Under the pieces are notes generated by a model. The model was not told the origin of the DNA. It searched no databases and was given only the letters and a program-made list of their open reading frames with translations. A program made the position numbers and the translations under genes. Of a stretch of DNA of 64,000 nucleotides, positions 18,049 to 26,760 are shown in pieces (the first letter of the stretch is position 1; each line of letters begins with the position of its first letter). The DNA lies in the NCBI GenBank assembly GCA_937880755.1, contig CALGRX010000023.1, forward strand, positions 8,580-72,579, written 5' to 3'. This DNA comes from an uncultured Clostridia bacterium (GTDB lineage Bacteria; Bacillota; Clostridia; Christensenellales; UBA3700).

Positions 18049-20676
18049 ATGGAAATGTCCAAGACTTACAATCCACAAGAATTTGAAGAAAAGCTATATG
18101 AAAATTGGCTAAAAATCGGCTGTTTTGAAGCCAAAGTTGACAAGAAAAAAGATCCGTTTACCATCGTTCTCCCGCCTCCAAACATAACGGGACAGCTTCA
18201 TATGGGACACGCGCTCAACGACACCATTCAAGACATCATCGTTAGATTTAAGCGTATGCAAGGCTATTCCACGCTATGGTTGCCGGGTACTGACCACGCT
18301 TCTATCGCTACCGAAGTCAAAATCGTAGAGAAGATGAAGAGCGAAGGACTTAGCAAAAACGACGTGGGCAGAGAAGGCTTTTTGGAGAGAGCGTGGGATT
18401 GGAAAAGACAGTACGGCGGAAGAATTATCGACCAACTCAAGAGGCTTGGTTGTTCTTGCGACTGGTCGAGAGAAGCCTTTACTATGGACGAAAAGTGTTC
18501 CAAGGCAGTCAAAGAAGCCTTCGTCAATCTCTACGAAAAGGGCTTGATTTACAAGGGAGACAGAATTATCAACTGGTGTCCTTGCTGTAAGACTGCGCTC
18601 AGCGACGCCGAGGTAGAATACGAGGAAGAAGAGGGACATCTTTGGAATATCAGATATCCGCTCGCAGACGGCAGCGGAGAAATCGTCGTTGCCACGACAA
18701 GACCGGAGACGATGCCGGGAGATACGGCGGTTGCGGTCAATCCAAAGGACGACAGATACAAGGATATGATAGGCAAAACACTTATTTTGCCTTTGATGAA
18801 CAAGGAGATACCTATCGTTGCCGACGACTACGTAGAGATGGATTTTGGTAGCGGTGCGGTCAAGATTACCCCTGCGCACGACCCTAACGACTTCGAGGTG
18901 GGCGCTCGTCACGATTTGCCTGTCATTCGCATCATGAACGACGACGGCTCAATGAACGACAATGCGGGCAAATACGTAGGACTTAGCAGAGAGGACGCAA
19001 GAGTCGCTATCGTCAAAGACCTCGAGGAGCAAGGCTATTTGGTTAGCGTAGAGGACTACAAGCACAACGTAGGACATTGCTATCGTTGCCATTCGACTGT
19101 AGAGCCTCTCGTTAGCAAGCAGTGGTTTGTCAAGATGGAACCGCTCGCCAAGCCTGCAATAAGCGTAGTTAAGAAAAAGAAAGTTGAGTTTATCCCGTCT
19201 AGATTTAGTAAAGTATACTTTAATTGGATGGAGAATATCAAAGATTGGTGTATTTCCAGACAACTATGGTGGGGACACAGAATACCCGCATATTATTGTC
19301 AAGACTGCGGAGAGATGATTGTCAGCAAAGAGGACGTCAAGGTATGTCCTAAGTGCGGTAGCACTCGTATCAACCAAGACGAGGACGTATTGGACACGTG
19401 GTTTTCCAGCGCTTTGTGGCCGTTCTCTACGCTCGGTTATCCCGACAAAACTAAGGATTTGGCGTACTTCTATCCTAACAGCTTACTAGTTACTGCGTAC
19501 GACATCATCTTCTTCTGGGTAGCGAGAATGATCTTTTCGGGTATCGAACATATGGGCGATATTCCGTTCCCGGAGGTGCTCATTCACGGTATCGTCAGAG
19601 ATAAATACGGCAGAAAGATGAGCAAATCTCTCGGCAACGGTATCGACCCGTTAGAGATTATTGACAAGTACGGCGCCGACAGTTTGAGATTTTCGCTAAC
19701 TCAAGGTATCACCCCGGGTGGCGACACTCGTTATATCGACGAAAAGACCGAGAGTTCGAGCAACTTTATGAATAAGGTTTGGAACGCTTCTCGCTTCGTG
19801 ATGATGAATATGAAGGGCGTCAAAGTCAAACAAATGGGTAGTTTTAGATTGACTAGCGCCGACAAATGGATTTTGACTCAGCTCAATAGAACCGTCAAAG
19901 AAGTGACTAAGAGCCTAGAGAAGTACGAGATAGGACTTGCAAGCGCCAAAATTTACGACTTCGTATGGACGGAATTTTGCGATTGGTATATCGAGCTTGC
20001 CAAGACTTCGCTCTACGGCGACAACCAAGACAAAAAGGTCAACACCGTCAGCGTGCTTGCATACGTTTTGGAGAATATCCTCAAGCTAATGCATCCGTTC
20101 GTACCGTTTATCACCGAACAAATTTATCAAAGTTTGCCAACTACCAAGGGCACGATAGTTACGGCGCAATGGCCTACTTACGACAAAAAGACGGTGTATA
20201 GTAGAGAGTCGGCAGAGTTTGGCAAGGTTATGGAAGCTATTAAGGCAATCCGCAACCTCAAAGCAGAGAGAGGCGTTGCCCCTTCTAAGAAGCTCAATAT
20301 CTATTTGGTAGCAAGTAGCGTAGCCAAAAAAGACGTGGTATATATCCAAAAGCTTGCGGGAGTGGGCGAAGTATGCTTCATCGACGACAAATCACAGCTG
20401 GATGCCAACGTCGTTTCGCTGTTTGGCGGATACGGAGAGATTGCGGTATTGCTCGGCGATTTGGTTAACTTTGAAGAAGAAATATCACGTCTTAGTCAAG
20501 AGCTTGCTCATACTCAGAGCGAGATTGACAGAGCGACAAAACTTCTTGCCAACCAAGGCTTCGTTGCCAAAGCGCCTAAGGCTTTGATTGACAAAGAAAT
20601 GCAAAAGCAAGCCGACTATCGTCAAAAGGCAGACAAGCTCATAGAGCAGATAGAGTCACTCAAAAAGTATGTATAA
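18049..20676 (+). CDS. valS: Valyl-tRNA synthetase
   Basis: Class I synthetase that charges tRNA-Val and edits mischarged threonine. The 875 aa are the normal length. HIGH motif as LPPPNITGQLHMGHALNDT (about residues 42-60), editing CP1 domain with TTRPETMPGDTAVAV and GSGAVKITPAHDPNDF, zinc-like Cys pairs (CYRCHS, CQDCGE, CPKCGS), KMSKS motif as GRKMSKSLGNGIDP, and a C-terminal coiled-coil tRNA arm (EEEISRLSQELAHTQSEIDR). AGAGG precedes the ATG at 18049. No T-box leader is apparent in the 86 bases upstream. Confidence 0.97.
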   Translation: MEMSKTYNPQEFEEKLYENWLKIGCFEAKVDKKKDPFTIVLPPPNITGQLHMGHALNDTIQDIIVRFKRMQGYSTLWLPGTDHASIATEVKIVEKMKSEGLSKNDVGREGFLERAWDWKRQYGGRIIDQLKRLGCSCDWSREAFTMDEKCSKAVKEAFVNLYEKGLIYKGDRIINWCPCCKTALSDAEVEYEEEEGHLWNIRYPLADGSGEIVVATTRPETMPGDTAVAVNPKDDRYKDMIGKTLILPLMNKEIPIVADDYVEMDFGSGAVKITPAHDPNDFEVGARHDLPVIRIMNDDGSMNDNAGKYVGLSREDARVAIVKDLEEQGYLVSVEDYKHNVGHCYRCHSTVEPLVSKQWFVKMEPLAKPAISVVKKKKVEFIPSRFSKVYFNWMENIKDWCISRQLWWGHRIPAYYCQDCGEMIVSKEDVKVCPKCGSTRINQDEDVLDTWFSSALWPFSTLGYPDKTKDLAYFYPNSLLVTAYDIIFFWVARMIFSGIEHMGDIPFPEVLIHGIVRDKYGRKMSKSLGNGIDPLEIIDKYGADSLRFSLTQGITPGGDTRYIDEKTESSSNFMNKVWNASRFVMMNMKGVKVKQMGSFRLTSADKWILTQLNRTVKEVTKSLEKYEIGLASAKIYDFVWTEFCDWYIELAKTSLYGDNQDKKVNTVSVLAYVLENILKLMHPFVPFITEQIYQSLPTTKGTIVTAQWPTYDKKTVYSRESAEFGKVMEAIKAIRNLKAERGVAPSKKLNIYLVASSVAKKDVVYIQKLAGVGEVCFIDDKSQLDANVVSLFGGYGEIAVLLGDLVNFEEEISRLSQELAHTQSEIDRATKLLANQGFVAKAPKALIDKEMQKQADYRQKADKLIEQIESLKKYV

Positions 20677-21313
20677 GTATTTATTTTTCGATTTTGACGG
20701 CACTCTTTGCGACACCGAAGAGGGTATCAGCGAGATATTGGAGCTCACCTTCAAGCATTACGATACCGAGGTGGACAAGTCGCTGTATCGCAAGTATATC
20801 GGACCTCCTCTCAGCGAAACCTTTACCGCATATTGGGGCAAGGACGTTGCGTACGAGGCGGTAGAGTATTTTAAGAAAAACTATCTCGAGCGCAAGGCGA
20901 TATTCAAGACCAAGCCGTACGACGGTATAATAGATACTATCAAAAAGTGCCGTGAGGCGGGCTACAAAATAGGCGTAGCCACTTGCAAAAAGCAAGAGGA
21001 CGCCGAGACCTTGCTCAAGTACTTTGGTATGGACGGAGATATCGACTTTGTTTCCGGGCTCAAGTACAAAGAGCGAGAGACCAAGAAAGACGTGCTCGAT
21101 TACGCTCTCGACACTTTGTGTATAACGGCAAGTCAAGCCGTGATGATAGGCGATACGTCCTTTGACGTCGAGGGAGCAGAGCAATGCGGAATGGATTGCA
21201 TAGTGTGTCTGTGGGGCTTTGGCGACTATGACGCGCTCAACCAATCCAACATAGTATATAGAGCCGAGCGTCCTATGGACGTCTACGACTATTTGATATC
21301 GACGGGCAAATAA
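20669..21313 (+). CDS. HAD-family phosphatase (Gph-like)
   Basis: 214 aa with the haloacid dehalogenase motifs in order: DFDGTLCDTEEG (motif I, nucleophile Asp), a four-helix cap, VATCKKQEDAE (motif II region), lysine in KYKERETKKDV (motif III) and IGDTSFDVEGAEQCGM (motif IV). The overall form matches phosphoglycolate phosphatase-type enzymes, but substrate specificity cannot be read. Overlaps valS by eight bases. Confidence 0.88.
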   Translation: MYKYLFFDFDGTLCDTEEGISEILELTFKHYDTEVDKSLYRKYIGPPLSETFTAYWGKDVAYEAVEYFKKNYLERKAIFKTKPYDGIIDTIKKCREAGYKIGVATCKKQEDAETLLKYFGMDGDIDFVSGLKYKERETKKDVLDYALDTLCITASQAVMIGDTSFDVEGAEQCGMDCIVCLWGFGDYDALNQSNIVYRAERPMDVYDYLISTGK

Positions 21314-21384
21314 CCCGTCCGCCGTCACACCTGCAAGGCGGAAGCAAGGCTTGATTTTGAGCAATGGTGGGTAAAGGAGCAAAA

Positions 21385-22224
21385 ATGAAATATCTAAAAC
21401 TGACTTACAGTTTTCTCAAGCATAATTCTCTCAAGATGTTTTTGTACGCATTAGCGCCGGCTTTGCTGTATCCGCTGGTGTACAATCCTGCCGGCATTTT
21501 CAACTTTTTGATGAGCAGTAGTAGCCAAGACGTACAGAGTTTCGGTGAAATATATAAGGGTATAGACTCAATCAACGGACCGGGCTGGATATTGGTATTT
21601 TTGTTGGCGCTCATTGTAGGGGGCGTTTGTCTTAGCGCAATGGCGGGTTCTATCCAACGCCGTATGAGATACGGGGTAGAATATCGCAACAGTATGGGCA
21701 ACTTTTGGAACAAGGTCAACAGCTTCTTTTTGCCTATAGTAATGATAACGATGGTGTTGACGGTACTGATGCAAATCTTTGCTTTGTTGTTGTCAATATT
21801 CTCGTTTATTTGGCTAAAGGTGGCTTCGCACGCAGTATTTATTGTGCTAACCGTCATCACTATGTTGGTGTTGCTGTTCGTATTGATGTTCGTATTGTGT
21901 ACTTTCATCACCACATTCCCTAATATGACTATCAAAGGCTTTGGCATTTTCAAGTCGCTAAGCATATCGGTCAGCGAAACGATATCGCATATCTTCAACA
22001 TAATGCTCGCTATCGCGCTGCCTTTCGTCGGCTTGATTATACCCGTTTTGCTTGTCAATCTATTGCACTTCCCGGGTAGCGGATTGTTGCAATATATAGT
22101 CAACGTTTTGTACTATGAGGCTGTACTTATGATAGGCTTGCCTTTGGTTTATACGATATTCTTCGACATCAACGATATGGAGCGAGAGGACCTCGCCACC
22201 TACAAAGAATGGGGGTTGCAATAA
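21385..22224 (+). CDS. Polytopic membrane protein, unknown
   Basis: 279 aa with about six hydrophobic helices (FLYALAPALLYPLVYNPAGI, WILVFLLALIVGGVCLSAMA, VMITMVLTVLMQIFALLLSI, VFIVLTVITMLVLLFVLMFV and others). The cytosolic segment IQRRMRYGVEYRNSMGNFWN is basic. No recognised family. The ATG at 21385 follows AAAGGAG. Its stop overlaps the next membrane-protein gene (TAATG), so the two probably act together, for example as subunits of one membrane complex. Confidence 0.65.
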   Translation: MKYLKLTYSFLKHNSLKMFLYALAPALLYPLVYNPAGIFNFLMSSSSQDVQSFGEIYKGIDSINGPGWILVFLLALIVGGVCLSAMAGSIQRRMRYGVEYRNSMGNFWNKVNSFFLPIVMITMVLTVLMQIFALLLSIFSFIWLKVASHAVFIVLTVITMLVLLFVLMFVLCTFITTFPNMTIKGFGIFKSLSISVSETISHIFNIMLAIALPFVGLIIPVLLVNLLHFPGSGLLQYIVNVLYYEAVLMIGLPLVYTIFFDINDMEREDLATYKEWGLQ

Positions 22225-23195
22225 TGGTATTCAACAGTACTACGACGGTCTTTACGACCAAATTTAGTTTGATTTACAAGTTGCTTTTCTTTATGATGAT
22301 AGTATTTTTGGTACTATTTGCCATTGGCATGGTCACCATATATCCTACGCTCAGCGATATGATCAAAGAAATCAACGATATGCACCTCATCAAGAGCACT
22401 ATCAACTACGTACAAGGTCTACTCAAAGGCTTTGACACGGATATCGAGGGAGAGAGCGCCCCGGGATATTTGACGTTTGAAGAGTTAGTTGCCAAATTTA
22501 CTGTTCTCAAAGATACGATAGTCGAGTATAGCACCCGCGTTGCAGTCAGTTTCGTATTGCTCGGCGTGTTGATATATCTATTTTGCGTAGTCGTGTCGGT
22601 GATGAGATACACCACCGCTAGTATACTCAATACCTTTATGTCCTGCAACGGCAAAGACGGCTTTATGAGTAATATGCTACGCAATCTCAAAAGGGCTCTT
22701 GCATTCGGCTTTTCTTGCGTTTCGCTGTCAATATTATATTATGCGACAACTATCGGCGTATCGGTAGGACTTGCTTTGTTGGTAGCCAAAGCTAATAAGT
22801 TGTTTGGCGCAATGGTAGGCTATCTAGCGATAATGATAAGCGTCAGCAGCAAGAGAGCTTTGTTTGCAACGTGGCTTCCTAATATGGTCGCCAAGGAAGT
22901 GTCGGTTGGCGTTGCTCTCAAAAATAGTACCAAGGATTTGCCTAAGACCTTTGCGGAAGTATTTGGCGGCGAGTTTATTATGTATATGATATTCAATATT
23001 CTATTGGCATCTTCCGTAGTGGTGACGATAGGTATATCGATACCTATACTTTTCGTAGTAGGATTGCTCTTTATACAGACCTACGAGTTGGTATATTTTT
23101 ATCATCACAACGCCCTCAGATATTACATCGACCACCAGCGAGTTATCGACCCAACCAAAGAATACAAGGACGCCGTGCTTGAAAATATCGAATAA
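22224..23195 (+). CDS. Polytopic membrane protein, unknown
   Basis: 323 aa with about six hydrophobic helices (IYKLLFFMMIVFLVLFAIGM, RVAVSFVLLGVLIYLFCVVV, FGFSCVSLSILYYATTIGVS, MYMIFNILLASSVVVTIGIS) and a charged C-terminus (DPTKEYKDAVLENIE). The start is taken at the ATG in TAATG at 22224, coupled to the previous gene; an in-frame ATG at 22209 is also possible. General layout resembles the preceding protein, suggesting a paired membrane system of unknown function. Confidence 0.65.
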   Translation: MVFNSTTTVFTTKFSLIYKLLFFMMIVFLVLFAIGMVTIYPTLSDMIKEINDMHLIKSTINYVQGLLKGFDTDIEGESAPGYLTFEELVAKFTVLKDTIVEYSTRVAVSFVLLGVLIYLFCVVVSVMRYTTASILNTFMSCNGKDGFMSNMLRNLKRALAFGFSCVSLSILYYATTIGVSVGLALLVAKANKLFGAMVGYLAIMISVSSKRALFATWLPNMVAKEVSVGVALKNSTKDLPKTFAEVFGGEFIMYMIFNILLASSVVVTIGISIPILFVVGLLFIQTYELVYFYHHNALRYYIDHQRVIDPTKEYKDAVLENIE

Positions 23196-23235
23196 TTTGT
23201 CAAAATATGGCAAATGTAAAATATTGATAAAAGTA

Positions 23236-23264
23236 TTGTAATTAGCCTTGCAATGAGTTATACT
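23236..23264 (+). promoter_or_regulatory. Promoter of the 6S-like RNA
   Basis: TTGTAA at 23236-23241, 17-base spacer, TATACT at 23259-23264. The RNA closing stem starts at 23271, six bases past the -10. Confidence 0.75.
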
Positions 23265-23270
23265 ATAAGT

Positions 23271-23445
23271 GACCTATATGATTCTTATTGTACCGCAACT
23301 ATCTAAAAGGGAATGCGGAGTTGTAAGGACTAGGGCGCGCCTTTACTCTATACGAGTTTATCCTTTGGGATAGTATGAGGATTACCGAAAACTTGCACAG
23401 CGTACCCACCTGCTTTCAGCGGGTTATAAATAGTTCGTATAGGTC
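23271..23445 (+). ncRNA. ssrS: Probable 6S RNA (SsrS-like)
   Basis: 6S RNA mimics an open promoter and sequesters RNA polymerase holoenzyme. A strong sigma-A-type promoter places the 5' end at 23271, where GACCTATA begins. TATAGGTC at 23438-23445 pairs perfectly with it, closing a rod of 175 bases, a normal 6S size. A local hairpin TACCCACCTGCTTTCAGCGG near the 3' side resembles the conserved 3' arm of Firmicutes 6S RNAs. No open frame fits, and a terminator follows. Other structured RNAs cannot be excluded by eye. Confidence 0.55.
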
Positions 23446-23456
23446 GCCGAAATCAA

Positions 23457-23490
23457 GCCGTCGATATCAAGTCGACGGCAGTTTGTTTTC
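23457..23490 (+). terminator. Terminator after the 6S-like RNA
   Basis: GCCGTCGA/TCGACGGC stem, loop about seven bases, then a T-rich tail (AGTTTGTTTT). Confidence 0.75.
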
Positions 23491-23504
23491 TATGATTACT
23501 ATAT

Positions 23505-23625
23505 TAGTGCGTAAGGCAACTTGCGTGCAAAAAATCCAAAAAGTCAGGATTAGTTGCCTTGCTACAACGTCACGTTGGCGCTGAGTCAGGCTATTTGCGC
23601 CATTGCAAGCTTGCAAGGCGCAACG
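23505..23625. repeat. Cluster of three inverted repeats, unexplained
   Basis: Between the 6S-like RNA and asnS lie three hairpins: AAGGCAACT (23513-23521) with AGTTGCCTT (23552-23560), enclosing an inner AATCC/GGATT; CAACGT/ACGTTG near 23565-23577; and a 29-base near-palindrome TTGCGCC...GGCGCAA at 23595-23623. None is followed by a T-run and no frame is open. T-box landmarks were not seen. It may be part of another small RNA or a decayed element. Confidence 0.5.
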
Positions 23626-23683
23626 GCATATATTTTGATAACTAGACTATTGAAAAAAGAAAAGAAAATATTATAATTTATAA

Positions 23684-23712
23684 TTTACAAAACCTATATT
23701 GTGTGTTATAAT
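23684..23712 (+). promoter_or_regulatory. Promoter of asnS
   Basis: TTTACA at 23684-23689, 17-base spacer, TATAAT at 23707-23712, followed by a 25-base leader with AAGAAGGT before the ATG. Confidence 0.78.
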
Positions 23713-23742
23713 ACTTAGCAGGATAATCAAGAAGGTAGCACG

Positions 23743-25131
23743 ATGAAGTTGACTCTCAAAGAATTGGCATCAAAATTTGAAGGACTTGGCGGACAGAACG
23801 TAGAAGTATGCGGTTGGGTCAGGACGATAAGAGATAGCAAGAACTTTGCCTTTATCGAACTCAACGACGGTAGCAACTTCAAGTCGGTACAGATAGTGCT
23901 CGATACCACTCTTGACAACTACAAGACTATCGTTGCTCAAAACGTGGGCGCGGGCTTGAGCGTTGAGGGAGAAGTGGTGCTAACGCCACAGAACAAACAA
24001 CCTTACGAAATCAAAGCCACCAAGATAGTAGTAGAAGGAGCTTCGTCACCTAACTATCCTTTGCAAAAAAAGCGTCATAGTCTTGAGTTTTTGAGAGAGA
24101 TAGCGCATCTAAGACCTAGGACCAACACCTTTTTGGCGGTGTTTAGAGTACGTTCGGTAGCAGCGCAAGCAATACACGAATTTTTTGCATCGAAGAACTT
24201 TGTTTACGTCAACACGCCTCTCATCACGTCTAGCGACTGCGAGGGTGCGGGAGAGATGTTTAGAGTTACCACTCTTGACGCGAAGAATCCGCCTCTTGAC
24301 GACAACGGCAACGTCGACTATACCAAGGACTTCTTCGGCAAGCCTGCCAACCTCACGGTTAGCGGACAGCTCAGCGCAGAGTGCTATGCGTTGGCTTTTA
24401 GAAGCGTGTACACCTTTGGACCAACCTTTAGAGCGGAGAAGAGCTATACGCAGAGACACGCCGCAGAGTTTTGGATGATAGAGCCTGAGATTGCCTTTGC
24501 AGACCTCAAGGACGATATGGACTTGGCAAGAGATATGATCAAATACGTCATTGCCAAAGTGCTGGAGAGATGCCCTCAAGAGATGGAATTTTTCAACAAC
24601 TTTATGGACAAAGGTTTGCTTGAAAGATTGCAAAGCATAGTAGATTCCGACTTTGCTACGGTCACCTACACCGAGGCGGTAGAGATACTCGAAAAGCACA
24701 AGGAGCAGTTCCAATTCCCTGTATATTGGGGCGCGGACTTGCAGACCGAACACGAGAGATTTTTGACGGAACAAGTATTCAAAAAGCCTGTATTCGTCAC
24801 CGACTATCCTAAGGAGATCAAAGCCTTCTATATGCGTCTCAACGACGACGGCAAGACGGTGGCTGCGGTTGACTTGCTAGTACCTGGCGTTGGAGAAATC
24901 ATCGGCGGTAGTCAAAGAGAAGAGCGTCTTGACCTTCTCACCGAGCGTATCAAAGAGTTGGGGCTCAAAGAAGAGGATTATTGGTGGTATCTCGACCTTC
25001 GTCGCTACGGCGGTGTCAAGCACGCGGGCTTTGGTCTAGGCTTCGAGAGATTGATAATGTATATGACGGGTATGCAAAATATCCGTGACGTAATACCGTT
25101 TGCACGTACCACGGGCAATGCGGACTTCTAG
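23743..25131 (+). CDS. asnS: Asparaginyl-tRNA synthetase
   Basis: Class IIb synthetase. The 462 aa comprise an N-terminal OB-fold anticodon-binding domain ([20 protein letters not shown], about residues 20-40), motif 2 region [20 protein letters not shown], and motif 3 [15 protein letters not shown] near the C-terminus. The long insertion and the [18 protein letters not shown] segment are those of AsnS rather than AspS. An aspartyl enzyme is therefore unlikely. tRNA-Thr follows 25 bases after the stop, on the same strand. Confidence 0.95.
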   Translation: MKLTLKELASKFEGLGGQNVEVCGWVRTIRDSKNFAFIELNDGSNFKSVQIVLDTTLDNYKTIVAQNVGAGLSVEGEVVLTPQNKQPYEIKATKIVVEGASSPNYPLQKKRHSLEFLREIAHLRPRTNTFLAVFRVRSVAAQAIHEFFASKNFVYVNTPLITSSDCEGAGEMFRVTTLDAKNPPLDDNGNVDYTKDFFGKPANLTVSGQLSAECYALAFRSVYTFGPTFRAEKSYTQRHAAEFWMIEPEIAFADLKDDMDLARDMIKYVIAKVLERCPQEMEFFNNFMDKGLLERLQSIVDSDFATVTYTEAVEILEKHKEQFQFPVYWGADLQTEHERFLTEQVFKKPVFVTDYPKEIKAFYMRLNDDGKTVAAVDLLVPGVGEIIGGSQREERLDLLTERIKELGLKEEDYWWYLDLRRYGGVKHAGFGLGFERLIMYMTGMQNIRDVIPFARTTGNADF

Positions 25132-25155
25132 AATAAGGAGGGCAACCTCCGATAT

Positions 25156-25231
25156 GCTGATATGGCTCAGTCGGTAGAGCGGTTCACTCGTAATGAACAG
25201 GTCGGCAGTTCGAATCTGCCTATCAGCTCCA
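25156..25231 (+). tRNA. tRNA-Thr (CGT anticodon)
   Basis: A 76-base cloverleaf: acceptor GCTGATA/TATCAGC, D-arm GCTCAGTCGGTAGAGC, anticodon stem GTTCA/TGAAC with loop CTCGTAA (anticodon CGT, reading ACG), T-arm GGCAGTTCGAATCTGCC, discriminator T and an encoded CCA at 25229-25231. Confidence 0.95.
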
Positions 25232-25234
25232 AAT

Positions 25235-25262
25235 AACCAAGTCGATTTGACTTGGTTTTTTA
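25235..25262 (+). terminator. Terminator after tRNA-Thr
   Basis: AACCAAGTC/GACTTGGTT stem followed by six T residues. Confidence 0.88.
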
Positions 25263-25289
25263 TTGTTTAATTATACGTTTACTTCAAAA

Positions 25290-25494
25290 CTAATCTGCTA
25301 AATCGAGAATATAGTCTGCCGAAACGTTAAAACGCCTACAAATCTCAATTATTTGTTCTGCATTTGGCAAAGATTTACCTTTTCCCAAAGAGAAACGGTA
25401 TCTTGAGATACATATAAATATCACCGAATTTAGTTTGGGATAATTTGTTTTCAATTCTAATTTTTTTTATTCTTTCTGCAACTGTACTATCCAT
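25290..25494 (-). pseudogene. Decayed small XRE-family HTH regulator
   Basis: Minus strand. Starting from the ATG at 25494 the product reads MDSTVAERIKKIRIENKLSQ then TKFGDI and runs into a stop after losing frame. Changing frame gives VSQDTVSLWEK, and changing again gives GKSLPNAEQIIEIC then RRFNVSADYILDLAD and a stop at 25290. Together this is a classic Cro/CI helix-turn-helix of about 67 residues, broken by two frameshifts. A nearby palindromic pair at 25506-25550 may be its old operators. Confidence 0.75.
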
Positions 25495-25505
25495 ATGCTT
25501 ATATA

Positions 25506-25550
25506 ATACGAAAAGTTCGTATAATAGATTGTTTACGAATAATTCTCGTA
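25506..25550. promoter_or_regulatory. Two palindromic operator-like sites
   Basis: ATACGAA-AAG-TTCGTAT (25506-25522, seven-base arms) and TACGA-ATAATTC-TCGTA (25534-25550) lie just upstream of the decayed XRE gene and share the core TACGA/TCGTA. The spacing centre to centre is 28 bases. They resemble repressor operators in a promoter region. Confidence 0.5.
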
Positions 25551-25592
25551 TAATGTGTATTTAATAATAATTTTAATTACAATATTACATAT

Positions 25593-25635
25593 AAGCATAT
25601 CGCACCTATTGTCAATAGGTGCGATATGCTTTTTT
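25593..25635 (+). terminator. Exceptionally strong perfect hairpin with T-run
   Basis: Eighteen-base perfect arms (AAGCATATCGCACCTATT and its complement) separated by only three bases (GTC), ending in six T residues. No gene on the plus strand directly precedes it, so what it terminates is unclear. The AT-rich stretch 25551-25592 before it shows nothing else. Confidence 0.7.
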
Positions 25636-25698
25636 ACAAGTTGAGTATAGGCTAAATTTATTCGCCGATTACCACTTAGTGATGATAATAACTATTTT

Positions 25699-25884
25699 TT
25701 ATCCATTATTTTTGTTTAATATCAACTCGATAGAGAGTATTTTTCCGCTTGGACCGAGTTTTGCGGGCGCGAAGCCGAGATAATCGTATCCGTCGTTTAC
25801 GTACTTTTCGATTATCTCTCTATATCCTCTCAGCAGGGCGTTGCTCACTTTATTGTTATCGAAGTCTACTTTTACGAATTCCAT
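25699..25884 (-). CDS. Small conserved-looking protein, possibly DUF4177-like
   Basis: 61 aa beginning MEFVKVDFDNNKVSNALLRG and ending LGPSGKILSIELILNKNNG. A GGAGGTG seven bases before the ATG at 25884 fixes the start. The pattern, an aromatic-rich short alpha/beta protein with a GPSGK turn, recalls DUF4177-type proteins, but the match is loose. It lies 17 bases downstream of the decayed XRE gene at 25902-26310 and was probably co-transcribed with it. Confidence 0.6.
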   Translation of the reverse strand: MEFVKVDFDNNKVSNALLRGYREIIEKYVNDGYDYLGFAPAKLGPSGKILSIELILNKNNG

Positions 25885-25901
25885 ATCGCACCTCCTTGAC
25901 A

Positions 25902-26310
25902 TTAGTCGGCTATTACGTCGTTTACGCCGTCGCATTTGACTATGGCAATACCTTGCGTTTTGTCGCCTACTACGAGCAATAGGTCGCCTTCGGAGAGTTC
26001 AAAGATATCTATTGCCTTTGGGGCAGTTTTATCGCACCGTTTGCGCCCAAGTGAGTCAACCCGAACAAATATCTATCGCTTTGTGGGTCGACTTGTTCAA
26101 GACACCCAATGGCTTGTGGACCAATGCCTACAACGACACGCCGTAGTATTGCGAGAGTGTAACGAGATTGTTGATGACGGGATAACTTGCTCCCGACTCC
26201 CACTTGGCAACGGATTGTCCGGACACGCCCGCTATCTCGGCGACGTCTTCGAGGGTCAATATGTTTTTCATTCGCAAGGTCTTTAGGTTTTCGCTCAACG
26301 TAAATTGCAT
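25902..26310 (-). pseudogene. Frameshifted XRE-family regulator with C-terminal domain
   Basis: Minus strand. The N-terminal 60 residues are intact: MQFTLSENLKTLRMKNILTL then EDVAEIAGVSGQSVAKWESG (helix-turn-helix) and a stop after YYGVSL. A shifted frame continues as VVGIGPQAIGCLEQ and DRYLFGLTHLGANGAIK. Another shift gives TAPKAIDIFELSEGDLLLVV then GDKTQGIAIVKCDGVNDVIA and the stop at 25902. Two frame changes are therefore needed for the full protein. The truncated 60 aa DNA-binding part could still be made: it has GGAGGCGG before the ATG and a good promoter. Confidence 0.72.
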
Positions 26311-26326
26311 ATCCGCCTCCGAAAAT

Positions 26327-26355
26327 ATTGTAACTTATATATTTGCCGTCTTCAA
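26327..26355 (-). promoter_or_regulatory. Promoter of the 26310 XRE gene
   Basis: Minus strand TTGAAG (26355-26350), 17-base spacer, TACAAT (26332-26327), giving a leader of about 10-15 bases. Confidence 0.65.
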
Positions 26356-26419
26356 CCAAGTGATTATGACGCGTTTCGTTAAATTTGGTTGCTTTTGGCA
26401 ACAATAATATAGTATTAGT

Positions 26420-26465
26420 AAAAATAGCGACCTGTATCGACTTAAATTGCGTACAGGTCGCGTTT
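26420..26465. terminator. Terminator of the DUF896 gene
   Basis: GCGACCTGTA (26427-26436) pairs with TACAGGTCGC (26452-26461). On the minus strand the stem is followed by TATTTTT. On the plus strand GTTTT follows, so it may act both ways. Confidence 0.7.
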
Positions 26466-26474
26466 TGCGTATAA

Positions 26475-26675
26475 TTATTGGTCTTTCTTTTTTAGCTTAG
26501 TCTTGTTGCCTTGCTCGTCGAGGACGTAGCAGTTGTCGAGTTGTGCACGCAGATTGCGCTTAAATCCCTCGATATACTCTTGCCTAAGGCGTGCTTGCTC
26601 TTGCTTTTCTTCTTCGCTCAATCCGACCGTCTTACTCTTTTTTGCTAGTTCGTTAATTCTATTGATATCTACCAT
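26475..26675 (-). CDS. DUF896 family small protein (YnzC-like)
   Basis: 66 aa: INRINELAKKSKTVGLSEEE then KQEQARLRQEYIEGFKRNL, the two-helix hairpin of DUF896/UPF0291 proteins such as B. subtilis YnzC. The family is cytoplasmic and of uncertain function, sometimes tied to the SOS-associated yneA operon. There is no ribosome binding site: the ATG at 26675 sits six bases after a TATAAT, so the mRNA is predicted to be leaderless. Confidence 0.88.
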   Translation of the reverse strand: MVDINRINELAKKSKTVGLSEEEKQEQARLRQEYIEGFKRNLRAQLDNCYVLDEQGNKTKLKKKDQ

Positions 26676-26681
26676 AATTTT

Positions 26682-26710
26682 ATTATATCAAAAGTATTTG
26701 ATTTAGTAAA
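26682..26710 (-). promoter_or_regulatory. Leaderless-type promoter of the DUF896 gene
   Basis: Minus strand TTTACT (26710-26705), 17-base spacer, TATAAT (26687-26682), then AAAATT and ATG. The expected +1 coincides with the start codon. Confidence 0.65.
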
Positions 26711-26760
26711 ACGTTTTGATTGCTTATGTAAAAAAGATGTAAAACATATTATTTTTATTC

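Noticed and set aside
23490..23742. Possible T-box leader before asnS
   Set aside because: Hairpins are present, but the T-box core sequence is absent and the asnS promoter lies downstream of them at 23684-23712.
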